DNA of 64,000 bases from Paracoccaceae bacterium (GTDB taxonomy: Bacteria > Pseudomonadota > Alphaproteobacteria > Rhodobacterales > Rhodobacteraceae): positions 42,227-106,226 of the forward strand of contig JAKIUB010000007.1 of the NCBI GenBank assembly GCA_021647745.1, given 5' to 3'. This document shows positions 24,574 to 34,295 of the stretch, piece after piece. Within the stretch, counting starts at the first letter, position 1. Every line of letters begins with the position of its first letter. The position numbers and the translations under genes are program-made. Under the pieces are notes generated by a model, which made no database searches, was not told the DNA's origin, and was given only the letters and a program-made list of their open reading frames with translations.

Positions 24574-25721
24574 ATTTTCACCAGAGTGGTGGTTGCCATG
24601 GCCGCTATTCCTTCTTCGCGGCCAGTAAACCCTAGTTTTTCAGACGTGGTCGCCTTGATAGACACTCGATCCACCCCGATACCGCAAAGTCGGGCGATCT
24701 CGGCGCGCATGGCGGACGCATGGGGGCCGATTTTTGGAGATTCGCAGATAATTGTGCAATCAATATTGCAAATATCAAAGCCCCGCATCGCCACCCGCTC
24801 CACAGCTTTACGCAAAAATATCTCGGAGGCAGCCCCCTTCCACTTCGCTTCGGAGGGCGGAAACCACTGGCCGATATCGCCTTCGGCCAAGGCGCCAAAC
24901 AGCGCGTCAGTGATGGTGTGCATCGCAACGTCGGCGTCCGAATGGCCCAGAAGAGCCCGGCTATGCGGCACCTTGGTCCCGCATAAAATAACAGCATCAC
25001 CTTCGGTAAAAGCATGCACGTCAAACCCGTTACCGGTGCGAATATCCATTTTTGCGGTTTCCTTTTCAGCGCGGGCAAAATCGGCGGGTGTGGTGAGCTT
25101 ATAATTGCGCTCGCTACCGTGTACAATTGCTACCTTGATCCCTTGAGCCACGGCAAGCGCCACGTCATCATCTGCCGGGGCGGTAGCGTTGTTATGGGCG
25201 CTCAAAATTGCCTTAAAATGAAAGGATTGCGGGGTTTGGGCGCCGTAAAGACCGTCTCGATCCCCGGGCGCAACAGCATGGCCGTCTTCGCCCTGCCACA
25301 GCGCGTCAACCACCGGCAGTGCCGGAAACGCGCCTTTGGCCGATTGCAAAGCGTTCAGCAGATCGTCAATCACCACAAGCGGCAAAAACGGCCGTGCAGC
25401 GTCGTGAATCAGCACAAAATCAGGGGCATCTTTCGCCAGCGCCTCCAGTCCTTTCAGCACACTGCCGGAGCGGGTGTCGCCGCCAAATACCGGCGGACGC
25501 AGGCCCGTAATGCCCGCCACTGCCGACTGATACAGCGCTATATCATCGGGGTGGATCACTACCTGCACATCGTTGACCGCGGGATGCGCCAGAAGCGCAC
25601 GCAAAGTGCGCACCAGCACCGGCTGCCCGCCAACCATCCGGTATTGCTTGGGTAGTATGCCCGCTCCCGCGCGGGTACCGCGCCCTGCGGCCACGATTAA
25701 AGCTGAGGTTTTTTGCATCAT
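24570..25721 (-). CDS. ispDF: Bifunctional IspD/IspF of the MEP pathway
   Basis: A 383-aa fusion. Residues 1-220 are the MEP cytidylyltransferase IspD (LIVAAGRGTRAGAGILPKQY, IHDAARPFL). Residues 228-383 are the 2,4-cyclodiphosphate synthase IspF (RTGNGFDVHAFTEGD, LLGHSDADVAMHTITDAL, IKATTSEKLGF). It catalyses two non-consecutive steps of isoprenoid synthesis. The fusion is common in alphaproteobacteria. The gene heads the ispDF-pgpA-cinA series and diverges from dusB. Confidence 0.97.
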   Translation of the reverse strand: MMQKTSALIVAAGRGTRAGAGILPKQYRMVGGQPVLVRTLRALLAHPAVNDVQVVIHPDDIALYQSAVAGITGLRPPVFGGDTRSGSVLKGLEALAKDAPDFVLIHDAARPFLPLVVIDDLLNALQSAKGAFPALPVVDALWQGEDGHAVAPGDRDGLYGAQTPQSFHFKAILSAHNNATAPADDDVALAVAQGIKVAIVHGSERNYKLTTPADFARAEKETAKMDIRTGNGFDVHAFTEGDAVILCGTKVPHSRALLGHSDADVAMHTITDALFGALAEGDIGQWFPPSEAKWKGAASEIFLRKAVERVAMRGFDICNIDCTIICESPKIGPHASAMRAEIARLCGIGVDRVSIKATTSEKLGFTGREEGIAAMATTTLVKI

Positions 25722-25782
25722 TCCCCTGCATAACCCATCTCAAATGCCGCAACAATCGCTTTTGCCCCCTTGATCGGGCGGC

Positions 25783-26778
25783 ATGGCTCGGCTAAACCAT
25801 CATGTCTGCACAAGGATTAAGCACTTGCCCCTCGATTTTAGCAACTTTCCGACCAAGCCGCCTGTTTTTTTGGCACCGATGGCCGGTATCAGTGATCTGC
25901 CTTTTCGGAATTTGGTGCTGGGCTTTGGCGCGGGGCTAGTGGTGTCGGAGATGATCGCCTCGCAAGAGCTGGCGCAGGCCAAAAAGCGCACCGAGGTCCA
26001 CAATCGTGCCGAGCTAGGGCTGGGCAATGGCCAGACAGCGGTGCAAATTGCGGGGCGCGAGGCCCGCTGGATGGCCGAGAGCGCCAAAATGCTGGTCGGC
26101 ATGGGGGCGCGGATGGTTGATATAAACATGGGATGTCCGGCCAAAAAGGTCACCTCCGGCTATTCTGGCTCGGCGCTGATGCGCGACCCTGACCACGCGC
26201 TAAAGTTGATCGAGGCGGTGGTGAATGCGGTCGATGTGCCGGTCAGTGTAAAAATGCGCCTTGGCTGGGATGATAACCACAATGCCGACCATATCGCCGC
26301 GCGCGCCGAGGCGGCGGGGGTGAGAATGATCACTGTTCATGGGCGCACGCGCAACCAGTTTTATAAGGGCCGCGCCGACTGGAAAGCCGTGGCCAAGGTG
26401 AAAGCGGCGGTCAGTATTCCGGTGGTGGTAAACGGGGATATCGTGGACCGTGCCAGCGCCAGCACGGCGATAACCCACTCAAAAGCCGATGCACTGATGG
26501 TCGGGCGCGGTGCACGCGGCAAGCCGTGGCTACTGGCCGAGATACAAGGGCTGTCTCCACTGGTAAACCTTGAAGAAACAATCATAACCCATTACGAAGC
26601 CATGCTTTCTTTTTATGGAATTCATATTGGCATGCTGAATGCCCGCAAGCATCTGGGCTGGTATCTGGCACCGCTTTCGGGCGGAAACGAGTTGCGCAGC
26701 ACCCTGATGCGGCTGGACCAGCCCGTTAAGGTCATGCGCGAATTGCGGGCGTTTCTGGGTGAAAGGCGGGCGGCATGA
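25783..26778 (+). CDS. dusB: tRNA-dihydrouridine synthase (DusB/NifR3)
   Basis: A flavoenzyme that reduces uridines in tRNA; in this order it is the historical nifR3 at the head of ntrBC. It shows APMAGISDLPFRNL, the catalytic-loop cysteine in INMGCPAKKVTSGYSGSALM, VSVKMRLGWD, ITVHGRTRNQFYKG and GRGARGKPWL. The ATG at 25783 gives 331 aa; a TTG at 25825 with AAGGA eight bases upstream would give a more family-like N-terminus (317 aa). Its stop overlaps the ntrB ATG. Confidence 0.95.
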   Translation: MARLNHHVCTRIKHLPLDFSNFPTKPPVFLAPMAGISDLPFRNLVLGFGAGLVVSEMIASQELAQAKKRTEVHNRAELGLGNGQTAVQIAGREARWMAESAKMLVGMGARMVDINMGCPAKKVTSGYSGSALMRDPDHALKLIEAVVNAVDVPVSVKMRLGWDDNHNADHIAARAEAAGVRMITVHGRTRNQFYKGRADWKAVAKVKAAVSIPVVVNGDIVDRASASTAITHSKADALMVGRGARGKPWLLAEIQGLSPLVNLEETIITHYEAMLSFYGIHIGMLNARKHLGWYLAPLSGGNELRSTLMRLDQPVKVMRELRAFLGERRAA

Positions 26779-27836
26779 ATATGCGCTTTGAGCAGATATG
26801 GCTGGCGCTGCCCTTTCCTGCTTTTGTGATCGACGCCCAGGTTAATATCGCCGAAATAAACGACGCTGCCGAGGTTTTTTGCATGGCTTCCAAAAAGCAA
26901 ATGCGCGGCAAGCCATTGCAAGAGTTTGCGCGCGAAGGCTCGGCCGTGGTTGATGCGGTGGCACAAGCACAGGGCGGTATGCGCTCGGTGGTGCTGCATG
27001 ATGTTCAGGTCGGCTGGGGCGGGCAGGCGCGCGGGGTGGCCAATGTGCAGGCTACGCGGCTGGGTGAGGGCGAAGTGCTGCTGATGCTGCATCCGCGATC
27101 AATAGCCGACAAGATGGACCGCTCGCTGTCGCACCGCAACGCCGCGCGCTCGGTGGCCGGTATGGCCGCGATGCTGGCGCACGAAATCCGCAATCCGTTG
27201 GCCGGTATTTCGGGGGCGGCGCAGCTGCTGAGCAGCACGCTTGGCCCCGAGGACCGAGAGCTGACAACGGTGATCGAGGACGAGGCCAAGCGCATTGGTG
27301 ACCTTGTAAACCGGGTCGAGGCCTTTGGTGATATGGGGCCAGGGGTGGTTGCTGCGGTCAATATCCATGATATCCTTGACCGTGCCAAACGCGCCGCCGC
27401 CGCCGGCTTTGCCAAGCATATACGGTTTTCCGAGGTGTTTGACCCCTCGATTCCGCCCACGGCGGGCAATGCCGACCAGCTTATGCAGGTGCTGCTCAAC
27501 TTGCTGAAAAATGCCGCCGAGGCCATGCGGGCAGGCGGGGCGATCACCCTCAAAACCGCTTTTAGGCCGGGGGTCAGGCTCGCGCTGCCGGGAAAACGCA
27601 GCCAGAGCCTGCCAATCGAGATTTCAATAAAAGATAACGGGCCGGGGATTGCGCCCGCCATTCTTGATGATGTGTTCGAGCCATTTGTCAGCACCAAGGC
27701 GGGCGGCACCGGGCTTGGGCTATCACTGGTATCGAAAATTATTGCCGATCACGGCGGGATCGTTGATTGCAAATCAGACAGCAACGGCACCGAATTTCGA
27801 CTGTTGCTGCCGGTCTGGAAAGAGGAGACGCGCTGA
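26775..27836 (+). CDS. ntrB: Nitrogen regulation sensor kinase NtrB
   Basis: A 353-aa soluble histidine kinase/phosphatase that reads nitrogen status through PII and controls NtrC. It has an N-terminal PAS-like region (FVIDAQVNIAEINDAAEVFC), the H-box LAHEIRNPLAGISGAAQLL, the N-box VLLNLLKNAAEAMR, and the G-boxes DNGPGIAP and GGTGLGLSLVSK. There are no membrane spans. It is coupled to dusB (ATGA) and ntrC (one-base overlap). glnE in this window acts in the same PII network. Confidence 0.95.
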   Translation: MNMRFEQIWLALPFPAFVIDAQVNIAEINDAAEVFCMASKKQMRGKPLQEFAREGSAVVDAVAQAQGGMRSVVLHDVQVGWGGQARGVANVQATRLGEGEVLLMLHPRSIADKMDRSLSHRNAARSVAGMAAMLAHEIRNPLAGISGAAQLLSSTLGPEDRELTTVIEDEAKRIGDLVNRVEAFGDMGPGVVAAVNIHDILDRAKRAAAAGFAKHIRFSEVFDPSIPPTAGNADQLMQVLLNLLKNAAEAMRAGGAITLKTAFRPGVRLALPGKRSQSLPIEISIKDNGPGIAPAILDDVFEPFVSTKAGGTGLGLSLVSKIIADHGGIVDCKSDSNGTEFRLLLPVWKEETR

Positions 27837-29215
27837 TGGATGGCACGATAATTGTGGCCGATGATGACCGCTCTATCCGCACTGTGCTGAGCCAGGCGCT
27901 GACCCGCGCGGGCTGTCGGGTGCGGGCCACCGGCAATCTTTCGACCCTGTGGAAATGGGTGGAGGAGGGCGAGGGGGATGTTATTGTAACCGATGTGATG
28001 ATGCCCGATGGTGATGCGCTGGACTTGTTGCCACGCATTATCAAAAAACGCCCCGATCTACCGATTATTGTAATGTCGGCGCAAAATACCGTAACCACGG
28101 CGGTGCGGGCCTCAGAGGCGGGGGCGTTTGACTATATGCCAAAACCCTTTGATCTTTCTGCATTTCTGGCGCTGGTAAATAAGGCAACCAAGCAGGCGCA
28201 CCCTACCATCATTGCTGGTGAGGGCGGCGAGCGCTTGCCGCTGGTGGGGCGTTCTCCGATGATGCAGGAGGTTTACCGCGTGTTGGCGCGGCTGACCCAC
28301 ACCGATCTTGGCGTAATGATATTTGGTGATAGTGGCACCGGCAAAGAGATCGTCGCGCGGACTTTACACAGCTTTAGCCCGCGCAAAGCCGCGCCTTTTA
28401 TCTCGATCAACCTTGCCGCCACCCCGCCTGATATGATTGAGCGCGAGCTTTTCGGTAGCAGTGACAACCCCAATGGCCTGTATGTAGCGGCCTTTGGCGG
28501 CACGCTGTTTTTGGATAATGTTGATGATATGCCGCTGGAAGCGCAAATGCGGCTTTTGCGCGTGTTGCAAGAGCAGGGGGGCGATGATGTGCGGGTGGTA
28601 GCCTCCACCAGACACGATTTGCAAACCCTTGTAGCCGAGGGAAGATTTCGTGAAGATCTGTTTTTTCGGCTCAATGTCGTGCCGATCAGGCTACCGAGGC
28701 TGGTCGAGCGGCTGGAGGATATCCCCGATCTGGCGCGGCATTTTCTTACAGAGGCCGCCAAAGGGGGATTGCCGCAAAAAACCATCACCCCCGAGGCGCT
28801 GGACCACCTGCGCAGCCATATCTGGGGCGGAAATGTGCGCGAGCTGGAAAACTTTATCAAGCGGCTGACCGTGCTTTGCCCCGAAGAGGAAATTGGCGCC
28901 AGTATCATTCGCCGCGAACTGGCTGCGCATATGGAGCTGGGTCCAAAAGAGCCGCAACGGGAACAGCGGCTCTCTGCCTCGGTCGAGGCACATCTTAAAC
29001 AGTATTTTTCGCAGCATACCGGCACTTTGCCTCCCCCTGGCCTTTATGATAAAATCATCCGCGAGGTAGAGCGGCCTCTCATCCAGCTCTCGCTTCAGGC
29101 CACCGGCGGTAACCAGCTGAAAACAGCGGACCTTCTGGGTATAAACCGCAATACATTGCGAAAAAAAATCCGTGAACTGGATATTGAGGTATTGCGCAGC
29201 AAAAAAATGATGTAA
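27836..29215 (+). CDS. ntrC: Nitrogen response regulator NtrC lacking the GAFTGA loop
   Basis: A 459-aa response regulator: receiver (D9-D11 pocket, phosphoacceptor D53 in VTDVMMPDG, K in PKPFD), AAA+ domain (Walker A GDSGTGKE, GGTLFLDNV Walker B-like) and C-terminal HTH (LGINRNTLRKKI). The sigma-54-contacting GAFTGA loop is missing: between ELFG and GGTLFLD there are only 13 residues (SSDNPNGLYVAAF). The same loss is known in Rhodobacter capsulatus NtrC, which activates sigma-70 polymerase. The frame is intact, so this is a natural deletion. The ATG at 27836 shares one base with the ntrB TGA. Confidence 0.95.
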   Translation: MDGTIIVADDDRSIRTVLSQALTRAGCRVRATGNLSTLWKWVEEGEGDVIVTDVMMPDGDALDLLPRIIKKRPDLPIIVMSAQNTVTTAVRASEAGAFDYMPKPFDLSAFLALVNKATKQAHPTIIAGEGGERLPLVGRSPMMQEVYRVLARLTHTDLGVMIFGDSGTGKEIVARTLHSFSPRKAAPFISINLAATPPDMIERELFGSSDNPNGLYVAAFGGTLFLDNVDDMPLEAQMRLLRVLQEQGGDDVRVVASTRHDLQTLVAEGRFREDLFFRLNVVPIRLPRLVERLEDIPDLARHFLTEAAKGGLPQKTITPEALDHLRSHIWGGNVRELENFIKRLTVLCPEEEIGASIIRRELAAHMELGPKEPQREQRLSASVEAHLKQYFSQHTGTLPPPGLYDKIIREVERPLIQLSLQATGGNQLKTADLLGINRNTLRKKIRELDIEVLRSKKMM

Positions 29216-29234
29216 TATTGCAACAGTTTTAGCA

Positions 29235-31487
29235 ATGAGCGCGGATATTGTGGCCCGAATACAACAAGATATAGTAGCAACCGGTCTGCACCGCCTCAGG
29301 CGGTGGCAAAACAGCCGGCTGGTCAAAAGCTATCTGGTGCTGATGCTGGTTGTCGCCGGGCCGGTCTTGGCGCTGACAACAACCTTGCTGCTTGGCGCTG
29401 TTGACGGGCCGGCCAACCCCAAACAGCTGCGCGCAGTGTTGCTGGCCGATGTAGTCTATACTCTGTTTCTGGCTACGTTTGTTGCTCGACGGATTGTCAG
29501 AATAGTGGCTGCCCGCCGTTCGCGCTCGGCTGGCTCCAAGCTACATCTACGCTTGTCCACGGTCTTTAGCCTCATTGCGCTGGTGCCTACGGTTTTGGTG
29601 GCTATTTTTGCCACGGTCACACTAAACTTTGGCCTTGAGGGCTGGTTTTCGGAGCGGGTTCAACAGGTTGTCGGAAATTCGCTGAGCGCAGCCGAGGCTT
29701 ATGAGCGTGAGCACCGCATCAGTCTTTCGGACGATACTATCTTCCTTGCGTCTTTTATCGAGCGCCAACGACCCCGGTATAACTTTGTCGGCGCGGGGGA
29801 AATGCGCGATGCCCTTTCTCGCGGGCAGGATACAATGCAAGACAGTCTGGCCGAGGCTTTTGTGGTCAACGGGGTGTCAGAGATCATCGCCCGGGGGGAT
29901 CGCAGCTATCTGTTTGACTATGAGCCGCCCAGCGCTGAAGACATCCAAAATGCCAGGAATGGCGAGGTTGTGCTGATCGAGGACTGGGTGAATAGCGAAT
30001 TTCGCGCGCTCAAACAACTAAATGGCTATTCGGACAGGTATCTTTTTGTTACCCGAGATGTCGATGGCAATATCCTTAACCTTCTGGATGAAACCCAGGC
30101 GACCGTAAAGCTTTATCAGCAGCTCGAATCAGATCGCGGGCGACTTTTGTTCGAGTTTGCACTTATTTATCTCGGGTTTGCGGTTGTAGTTATTCTTGCG
30201 GCCATGTGGCTTGGCCTGTGGTTTGCCGAAAAGCTGTCGCGGCCAGTGGGGCGGTTGGCGAGTGCTGTGCAACGGGTATCGGAGGGCGACCTTGATGTAC
30301 GGGTGCGCGAAGAGCAGGGCGATGATGAAATCGCCATGCTTGGGCGGGTATTCAATCGCATGACAAAGCAGCTCAAAAACCAGCGGGATACGCTGGTATC
30401 GGTCAATGAAGTGACGGAACACCAGCGCCGGTTGTTTGATTCGGTGCTCTCCAGCGTCACTGCCGGAGTGATCGGGCTGGACCGCGCGGGCAAGGTGGAG
30501 TTTATCAACGCTGCCGCCATCCGGATGCTGGATCTGGAATACGCCACTGGCCAGCCGCTATCAGCGCTGACACCCGAATTTTCCAGCCTGTTTCAAAAGC
30601 TCAAATCCCGCGAGCATGATGTGGTGCAGGACGAGGTTCAGCTTACCCGTGCCGGCACCACCGAAACCCTGCTTGTGCGCATGGGCGCGCGCCGCCCTCA
30701 AAATGGCGAGGTCGAGGGCTTTGTTGTCACATTTGACGATGTCAGTGATCTTGTATCGGCCCAGCGTATGGCGGCCTGGGGCGATGTGGCACGAAGAATC
30801 GCCCACGAGATCAAAAACCCGCTGACCCCTATCCAGCTTTCGGCAGAGCGGATAAAGCGTAAATATGGCCCTAAAGTGGGTGATGAACGCGATAGTCTGG
30901 AGCGACTAAGTGATGTTATCATCCGCCAAACCAATGATTTGCGCCGCATTGTTGACGAGTTTTCCAAATTTGCCCGTATGCCGGCCCCCGAGCCAAAGCC
31001 TCTTGATATTGTCGAGCTGGTAAAAAGTTCTGTTTTACTGGCGCAATCAGGGCGACCTGACCTGACCTTTACCAGCCATCTGCCCGCAGAGCCGCTGGAA
31101 ATCATGGCAGATGGCACCATGCTCAATCAGGCCCTGACAAACCTGCTGAAAAACGCGGGAGAAGCCATAGACAGCCGGCAGAAGCCCTTGGGGAACTACC
31201 CCGGTATCATCAATGTCGTGCTTGAAAAAACCGAGCATAATATTGTGCTGCGCATTCAGGATAACGGTATCGGCTTGCCGGCAGACAAGGCGCGGCTTTT
31301 CGAGCCATACGTCACCCACAGGGATAACGGCACCGGCCTCGGCCTGCCCATAGTCAAGAAAATCATCGAAGAGCATAGCGGCGTGCTGGAGCTGCAAGCC
31401 GCGCCGGTTTTTTCTGGCAACACCCATGCCGGTGCCGAAGCACGCATTACCTTACCCTTAACAAATACATATGAGGAACCGAAATGA
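29235..31487 (+). CDS. ntrY: Membrane sensor kinase NtrY
   Basis: A 750-aa kinase with several N-terminal membrane spans (near residues 35-57, 72-90 and 113-135), a periplasmic sensing region, a further span near 305-330, then HAMP (RPVGRLASAVQRVSEGDLDV), PAS (GVIGLDRAGKVEFINAAAI), the H-box RIAHEIKNPLTPIQLSAERI, the N-box LTNLLKNAGEAID and the G-boxes DNGIGLP and GTGLGLPIV. It pairs with NtrX, encoded with a four-base overlap. In relatives it links nitrogen, oxygen/redox and envelope signals. Confidence 0.95.
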   Translation: MSADIVARIQQDIVATGLHRLRRWQNSRLVKSYLVLMLVVAGPVLALTTTLLLGAVDGPANPKQLRAVLLADVVYTLFLATFVARRIVRIVAARRSRSAGSKLHLRLSTVFSLIALVPTVLVAIFATVTLNFGLEGWFSERVQQVVGNSLSAAEAYEREHRISLSDDTIFLASFIERQRPRYNFVGAGEMRDALSRGQDTMQDSLAEAFVVNGVSEIIARGDRSYLFDYEPPSAEDIQNARNGEVVLIEDWVNSEFRALKQLNGYSDRYLFVTRDVDGNILNLLDETQATVKLYQQLESDRGRLLFEFALIYLGFAVVVILAAMWLGLWFAEKLSRPVGRLASAVQRVSEGDLDVRVREEQGDDEIAMLGRVFNRMTKQLKNQRDTLVSVNEVTEHQRRLFDSVLSSVTAGVIGLDRAGKVEFINAAAIRMLDLEYATGQPLSALTPEFSSLFQKLKSREHDVVQDEVQLTRAGTTETLLVRMGARRPQNGEVEGFVVTFDDVSDLVSAQRMAAWGDVARRIAHEIKNPLTPIQLSAERIKRKYGPKVGDERDSLERLSDVIIRQTNDLRRIVDEFSKFARMPAPEPKPLDIVELVKSSVLLAQSGRPDLTFTSHLPAEPLEIMADGTMLNQALTNLLKNAGEAIDSRQKPLGNYPGIINVVLEKTEHNIVLRIQDNGIGLPADKARLFEPYVTHRDNGTGLGLPIVKKIIEEHSGVLELQAAPVFSGNTHAGAEARITLPLTNTYEEPK

Positions 31488-32854
31488 GCGACATCCTTGT
31501 TATTGACGACGAGCAGGATATTCGGGAACTGATCAGTGATATCCTTAAAGATGAAGGGCACAGCCCGCGGCTTGCCCGCAATTCCCAAACCGCATTCAGC
31601 GAGATCAACCACGCCGAGCCAGATCTGATTATTCTCGATATCTGGCTAAAAGACAGCGAATTTGACGGAATTGACATTCTGAAAAAGACAAAACAGGATA
31701 ACCCTGCCATTCCGGTTGTGATCATTTCCGGCCACGGCAATATAGAAATAGCGGTGGCAGCGGTCAAGCAAGGGGCTTACGATTTCATAGAAAAACCCTT
31801 TAATATTGACCAGTTACTGGTGGTTGTCGAACGTGCGCTCGAAGCCTCGATGCTGCGCAGAGAGAACAAATCCCTGCGTTTTTCAGAGCCGGCGAATTGC
31901 GAAATGGTTGGGCAGAGTCCGGCATTTAAATCCCTGAAGGGACAGCTCGACAAAGTTGCCAAGACCAATGGCCGGGTGATGCTGAGCGGTCCGGCTGGCG
32001 CCGGCAAGGAGATCGCTGCACGCTATATTCATACAAACTCCCCGCGCTCCGAAGCGCCGTTTGTCAGCGTCAATTCAGCGAGCATCGGCCCCGAACAGAT
32101 GGAAGCTGTTTTATTTGGTAGTGAACGCGATGGCACTGTGCAGCCCGGCTTGCTCGAAAAAGCCCATGGCGGGGTGTTGTTTTTTGATGAAATCTCGGAA
32201 ATGCCACTGGAAACCCAGTCGCGGATTCTCCGGGTGCTGGTGGACCAAAGCTTCACACGCCGTGGCGGCCACGATACGGTACGGGTCGATATTCGCTTTA
32301 TATCGGCAACTACCCGCGACCTTCAGGCCGAAATAAATGCGGGGCGTTTTCGTATCGAGCTGTTTCACCGGCTGAATGTCGTGCCGGTTACAGTACCATC
32401 TCTGGCGGACCGGAGCGAGGACATCTCGCTATTGGCCGCCTATTTTCTCAAGCAACTCAACACCATGCAGGGGCTTTCCATGCGCAGCCTGACAGAAGAG
32501 GCGCTAACACAGCTACAGATCATGGCTTGGCCGGGAAACATCCGCCAGCTGCGCAATACCCTTGAAAGACTGCTGATATTGGGGCCGGATAGCGGCCCGA
32601 TCCAAATTTCGGAAATACCGCAAGACGAAGGCACAGCAGCAACCAGCGAGGCAGGGGGTGATCTGACCTCCTCGATGATGCTGCTGTCACTGCGCGAGGC
32701 GCGGCTGGCTTTCGAGATCGACTACCTGCGCGCCCAGATAGACCGTTTCAAGGGTAACATCTCGCAAACGGCAAAATTCGTTGGCATGGAGCGCTCGGCT
32801 CTGCATCGCAAGCTCAAAACCCTCGGTATCGCCGGGCAGATGGATAACGATTAA
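31484..32854 (+). CDS. ntrX: Response regulator NtrX
   Basis: A 456-aa receiver/AAA+/HTH regulator partnered with NtrY. The receiver has DDEQDIRE and the phosphoacceptor in LIILDIWLKD; the AAA+ Walker A is SGPAGAGKEI and Walker B is GVLFFDEISEMP. Like NtrC in this window it lacks GAFTGA: the stretch after LFGS is ERDGTVQPGLLEKAH. The C-terminal helix-turn-helix is FVGMERSALHRKLK. It probably does not work with sigma-54. Confidence 0.94.
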   Translation: MSDILVIDDEQDIRELISDILKDEGHSPRLARNSQTAFSEINHAEPDLIILDIWLKDSEFDGIDILKKTKQDNPAIPVVIISGHGNIEIAVAAVKQGAYDFIEKPFNIDQLLVVVERALEASMLRRENKSLRFSEPANCEMVGQSPAFKSLKGQLDKVAKTNGRVMLSGPAGAGKEIAARYIHTNSPRSEAPFVSVNSASIGPEQMEAVLFGSERDGTVQPGLLEKAHGGVLFFDEISEMPLETQSRILRVLVDQSFTRRGGHDTVRVDIRFISATTRDLQAEINAGRFRIELFHRLNVVPVTVPSLADRSEDISLLAAYFLKQLNTMQGLSMRSLTEEALTQLQIMAWPGNIRQLRNTLERLLILGPDSGPIQISEIPQDEGTAATSEAGGDLTSSMMLLSLREARLAFEIDYLRAQIDRFKGNISQTAKFVGMERSALHRKLKTLGIAGQMDND

Positions 32855-32915
32855 CATTTGACCGGAGCGCGCCAGTGCAGGCATACTCGGACGCCAGAAC
32901 AAACAGGACAGCTTT

Positions 32916-34292
32916 ATGAAAGTCATCATATGCGGCGCGGGGCAGGTGGGTTGGCAAATCGCCCGGCACTTATCACGCGAAAACAACGATGTAACCGTTG
33001 TCGACAGGGACGAATCTCTCATCCGCCGGATCAGCGAGACCCTTGACGTAAACGGGGTTACCGGTTTTGCCTCCTATCCCGATGTGCTGGAGCGTGCCGG
33101 CGCGCGTGATGCGGATATGATTATCGCAGCCACCTTTGCCGATGAAGTCAACATGGTCACCTGTCAGGTCGCACACTCAATGTTTGATATCCCGCGCAAG
33201 ATTGCACGGTTGCGCTCGCAATCATATCTTGATGCTATTTCCTCCGACCTTTACCGGCAGGATCATATGCCGATCGATGTGGTTATTTCACCCGAGCGCG
33301 AGGTCGCCGAAGCCGCGCTGCGCCGCCTAGCCGTGCCCGCTGCCTTTGATACTGAAAGCTTTCTAGACGGAGATGCGGACCTGCTCGGTATCAGCTTGTC
33401 AGAAGATTGTCCTGTGCTGCATACCCCTTTGCGACAATTGACCGAGTTGTTTTCAACCCTGAATGCGGTGGTGGTCGGAGTATCAAGACAGGGCAAGATG
33501 TTTGTGCCGGAGCCGGGTGACCAGCTCTTTGCCGGAGACCTTATCTATGTGATTTCGGCCAATACCGATGTTCCGCGCACGTTGGAAATATTCGGAAAAA
33601 CCCAAAAAAAAGGAGAGCGCGCGGTCATTATCGGCGGGGGGAATGTCGGACTCGGGGTGGCCCAAAAGCTGGAGCAGGGCGAGGCGCGAACCCGGGTCAA
33701 GCTTATTGAACTGGACCGCGCCATTGCCGAAACTGCCGCCGATGCGCTTGAACGCACCATTGTGCTGCATGGTGACGGGCTGGATATGGAGCTGCTCGAA
33801 GAGGCCGGTATTGCCAAGGCAGATACCTTGCTGGCCGTGACAGATGACGACAAGACCAACCTGCTATCTTGTGCGCGGGCCAAGGCCATGGGCTGCTCGC
33901 TGGTGGTTGCACTGGTCAATGACCCGAGCCTTGTCAGCCTGATGGTTCCGCTGGGGATCGACGCCTTTATCAATCCGCGGACCACGACTGTTTCATCAAT
34001 ACTGCGCCATATTCGCCATGGCCGCATTCGTGCGGTTTATTCGGTGGGAGATGCCGAGGCGGAGGTGATCGAGGCGCAGGTGATGGGTACATCCGCGATA
34101 ACCGGAAAGCGTATTCGCGAAATAGACTGGCCGGAAGGTGCCAAGGTGGGCGCAGTGCAAAAAAATAACGTTCTGATGGTGCCGCGCGGCGATACCAAGC
34201 TGGAGGAGGGTGACGCCTTGATCGTTTTTGCCCTTGCCGCAGATGTGCCTGCGGTCGAAAGGCTCTTTCAGGTCTCGCTGGATTATTTCTAG
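32916..34292 (+). CDS. trkA: Trk potassium uptake regulatory subunit TrkA
   Basis: A 458-aa cytosolic NAD(H)-binding gating subunit of the TrkH channel. It contains two RCK/TrkA-N repeats, starting VIICGAGQVGWQIARHLS (residue 3) and VIIGGGNVGLGVAQKLEQG (near residue 233), each followed by a TrkA-C domain. The first ATG follows AGGACAG. Only three bases separate it from trkH, so channel and regulator are co-transcribed. In Rhodobacterales the pair regularly follows ntrX. Confidence 0.96.
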   Translation: MKVIICGAGQVGWQIARHLSRENNDVTVVDRDESLIRRISETLDVNGVTGFASYPDVLERAGARDADMIIAATFADEVNMVTCQVAHSMFDIPRKIARLRSQSYLDAISSDLYRQDHMPIDVVISPEREVAEAALRRLAVPAAFDTESFLDGDADLLGISLSEDCPVLHTPLRQLTELFSTLNAVVVGVSRQGKMFVPEPGDQLFAGDLIYVISANTDVPRTLEIFGKTQKKGERAVIIGGGNVGLGVAQKLEQGEARTRVKLIELDRAIAETAADALERTIVLHGDGLDMELLEEAGIAKADTLLAVTDDDKTNLLSCARAKAMGCSLVVALVNDPSLVSLMVPLGIDAFINPRTTTVSSILRHIRHGRIRAVYSVGDAEAEVIEAQVMGTSAITGKRIREIDWPEGAKVGAVQKNNVLMVPRGDTKLEEGDALIVFALAADVPAVERLFQVSLDYF

Positions 34293-34295
34293 GCG

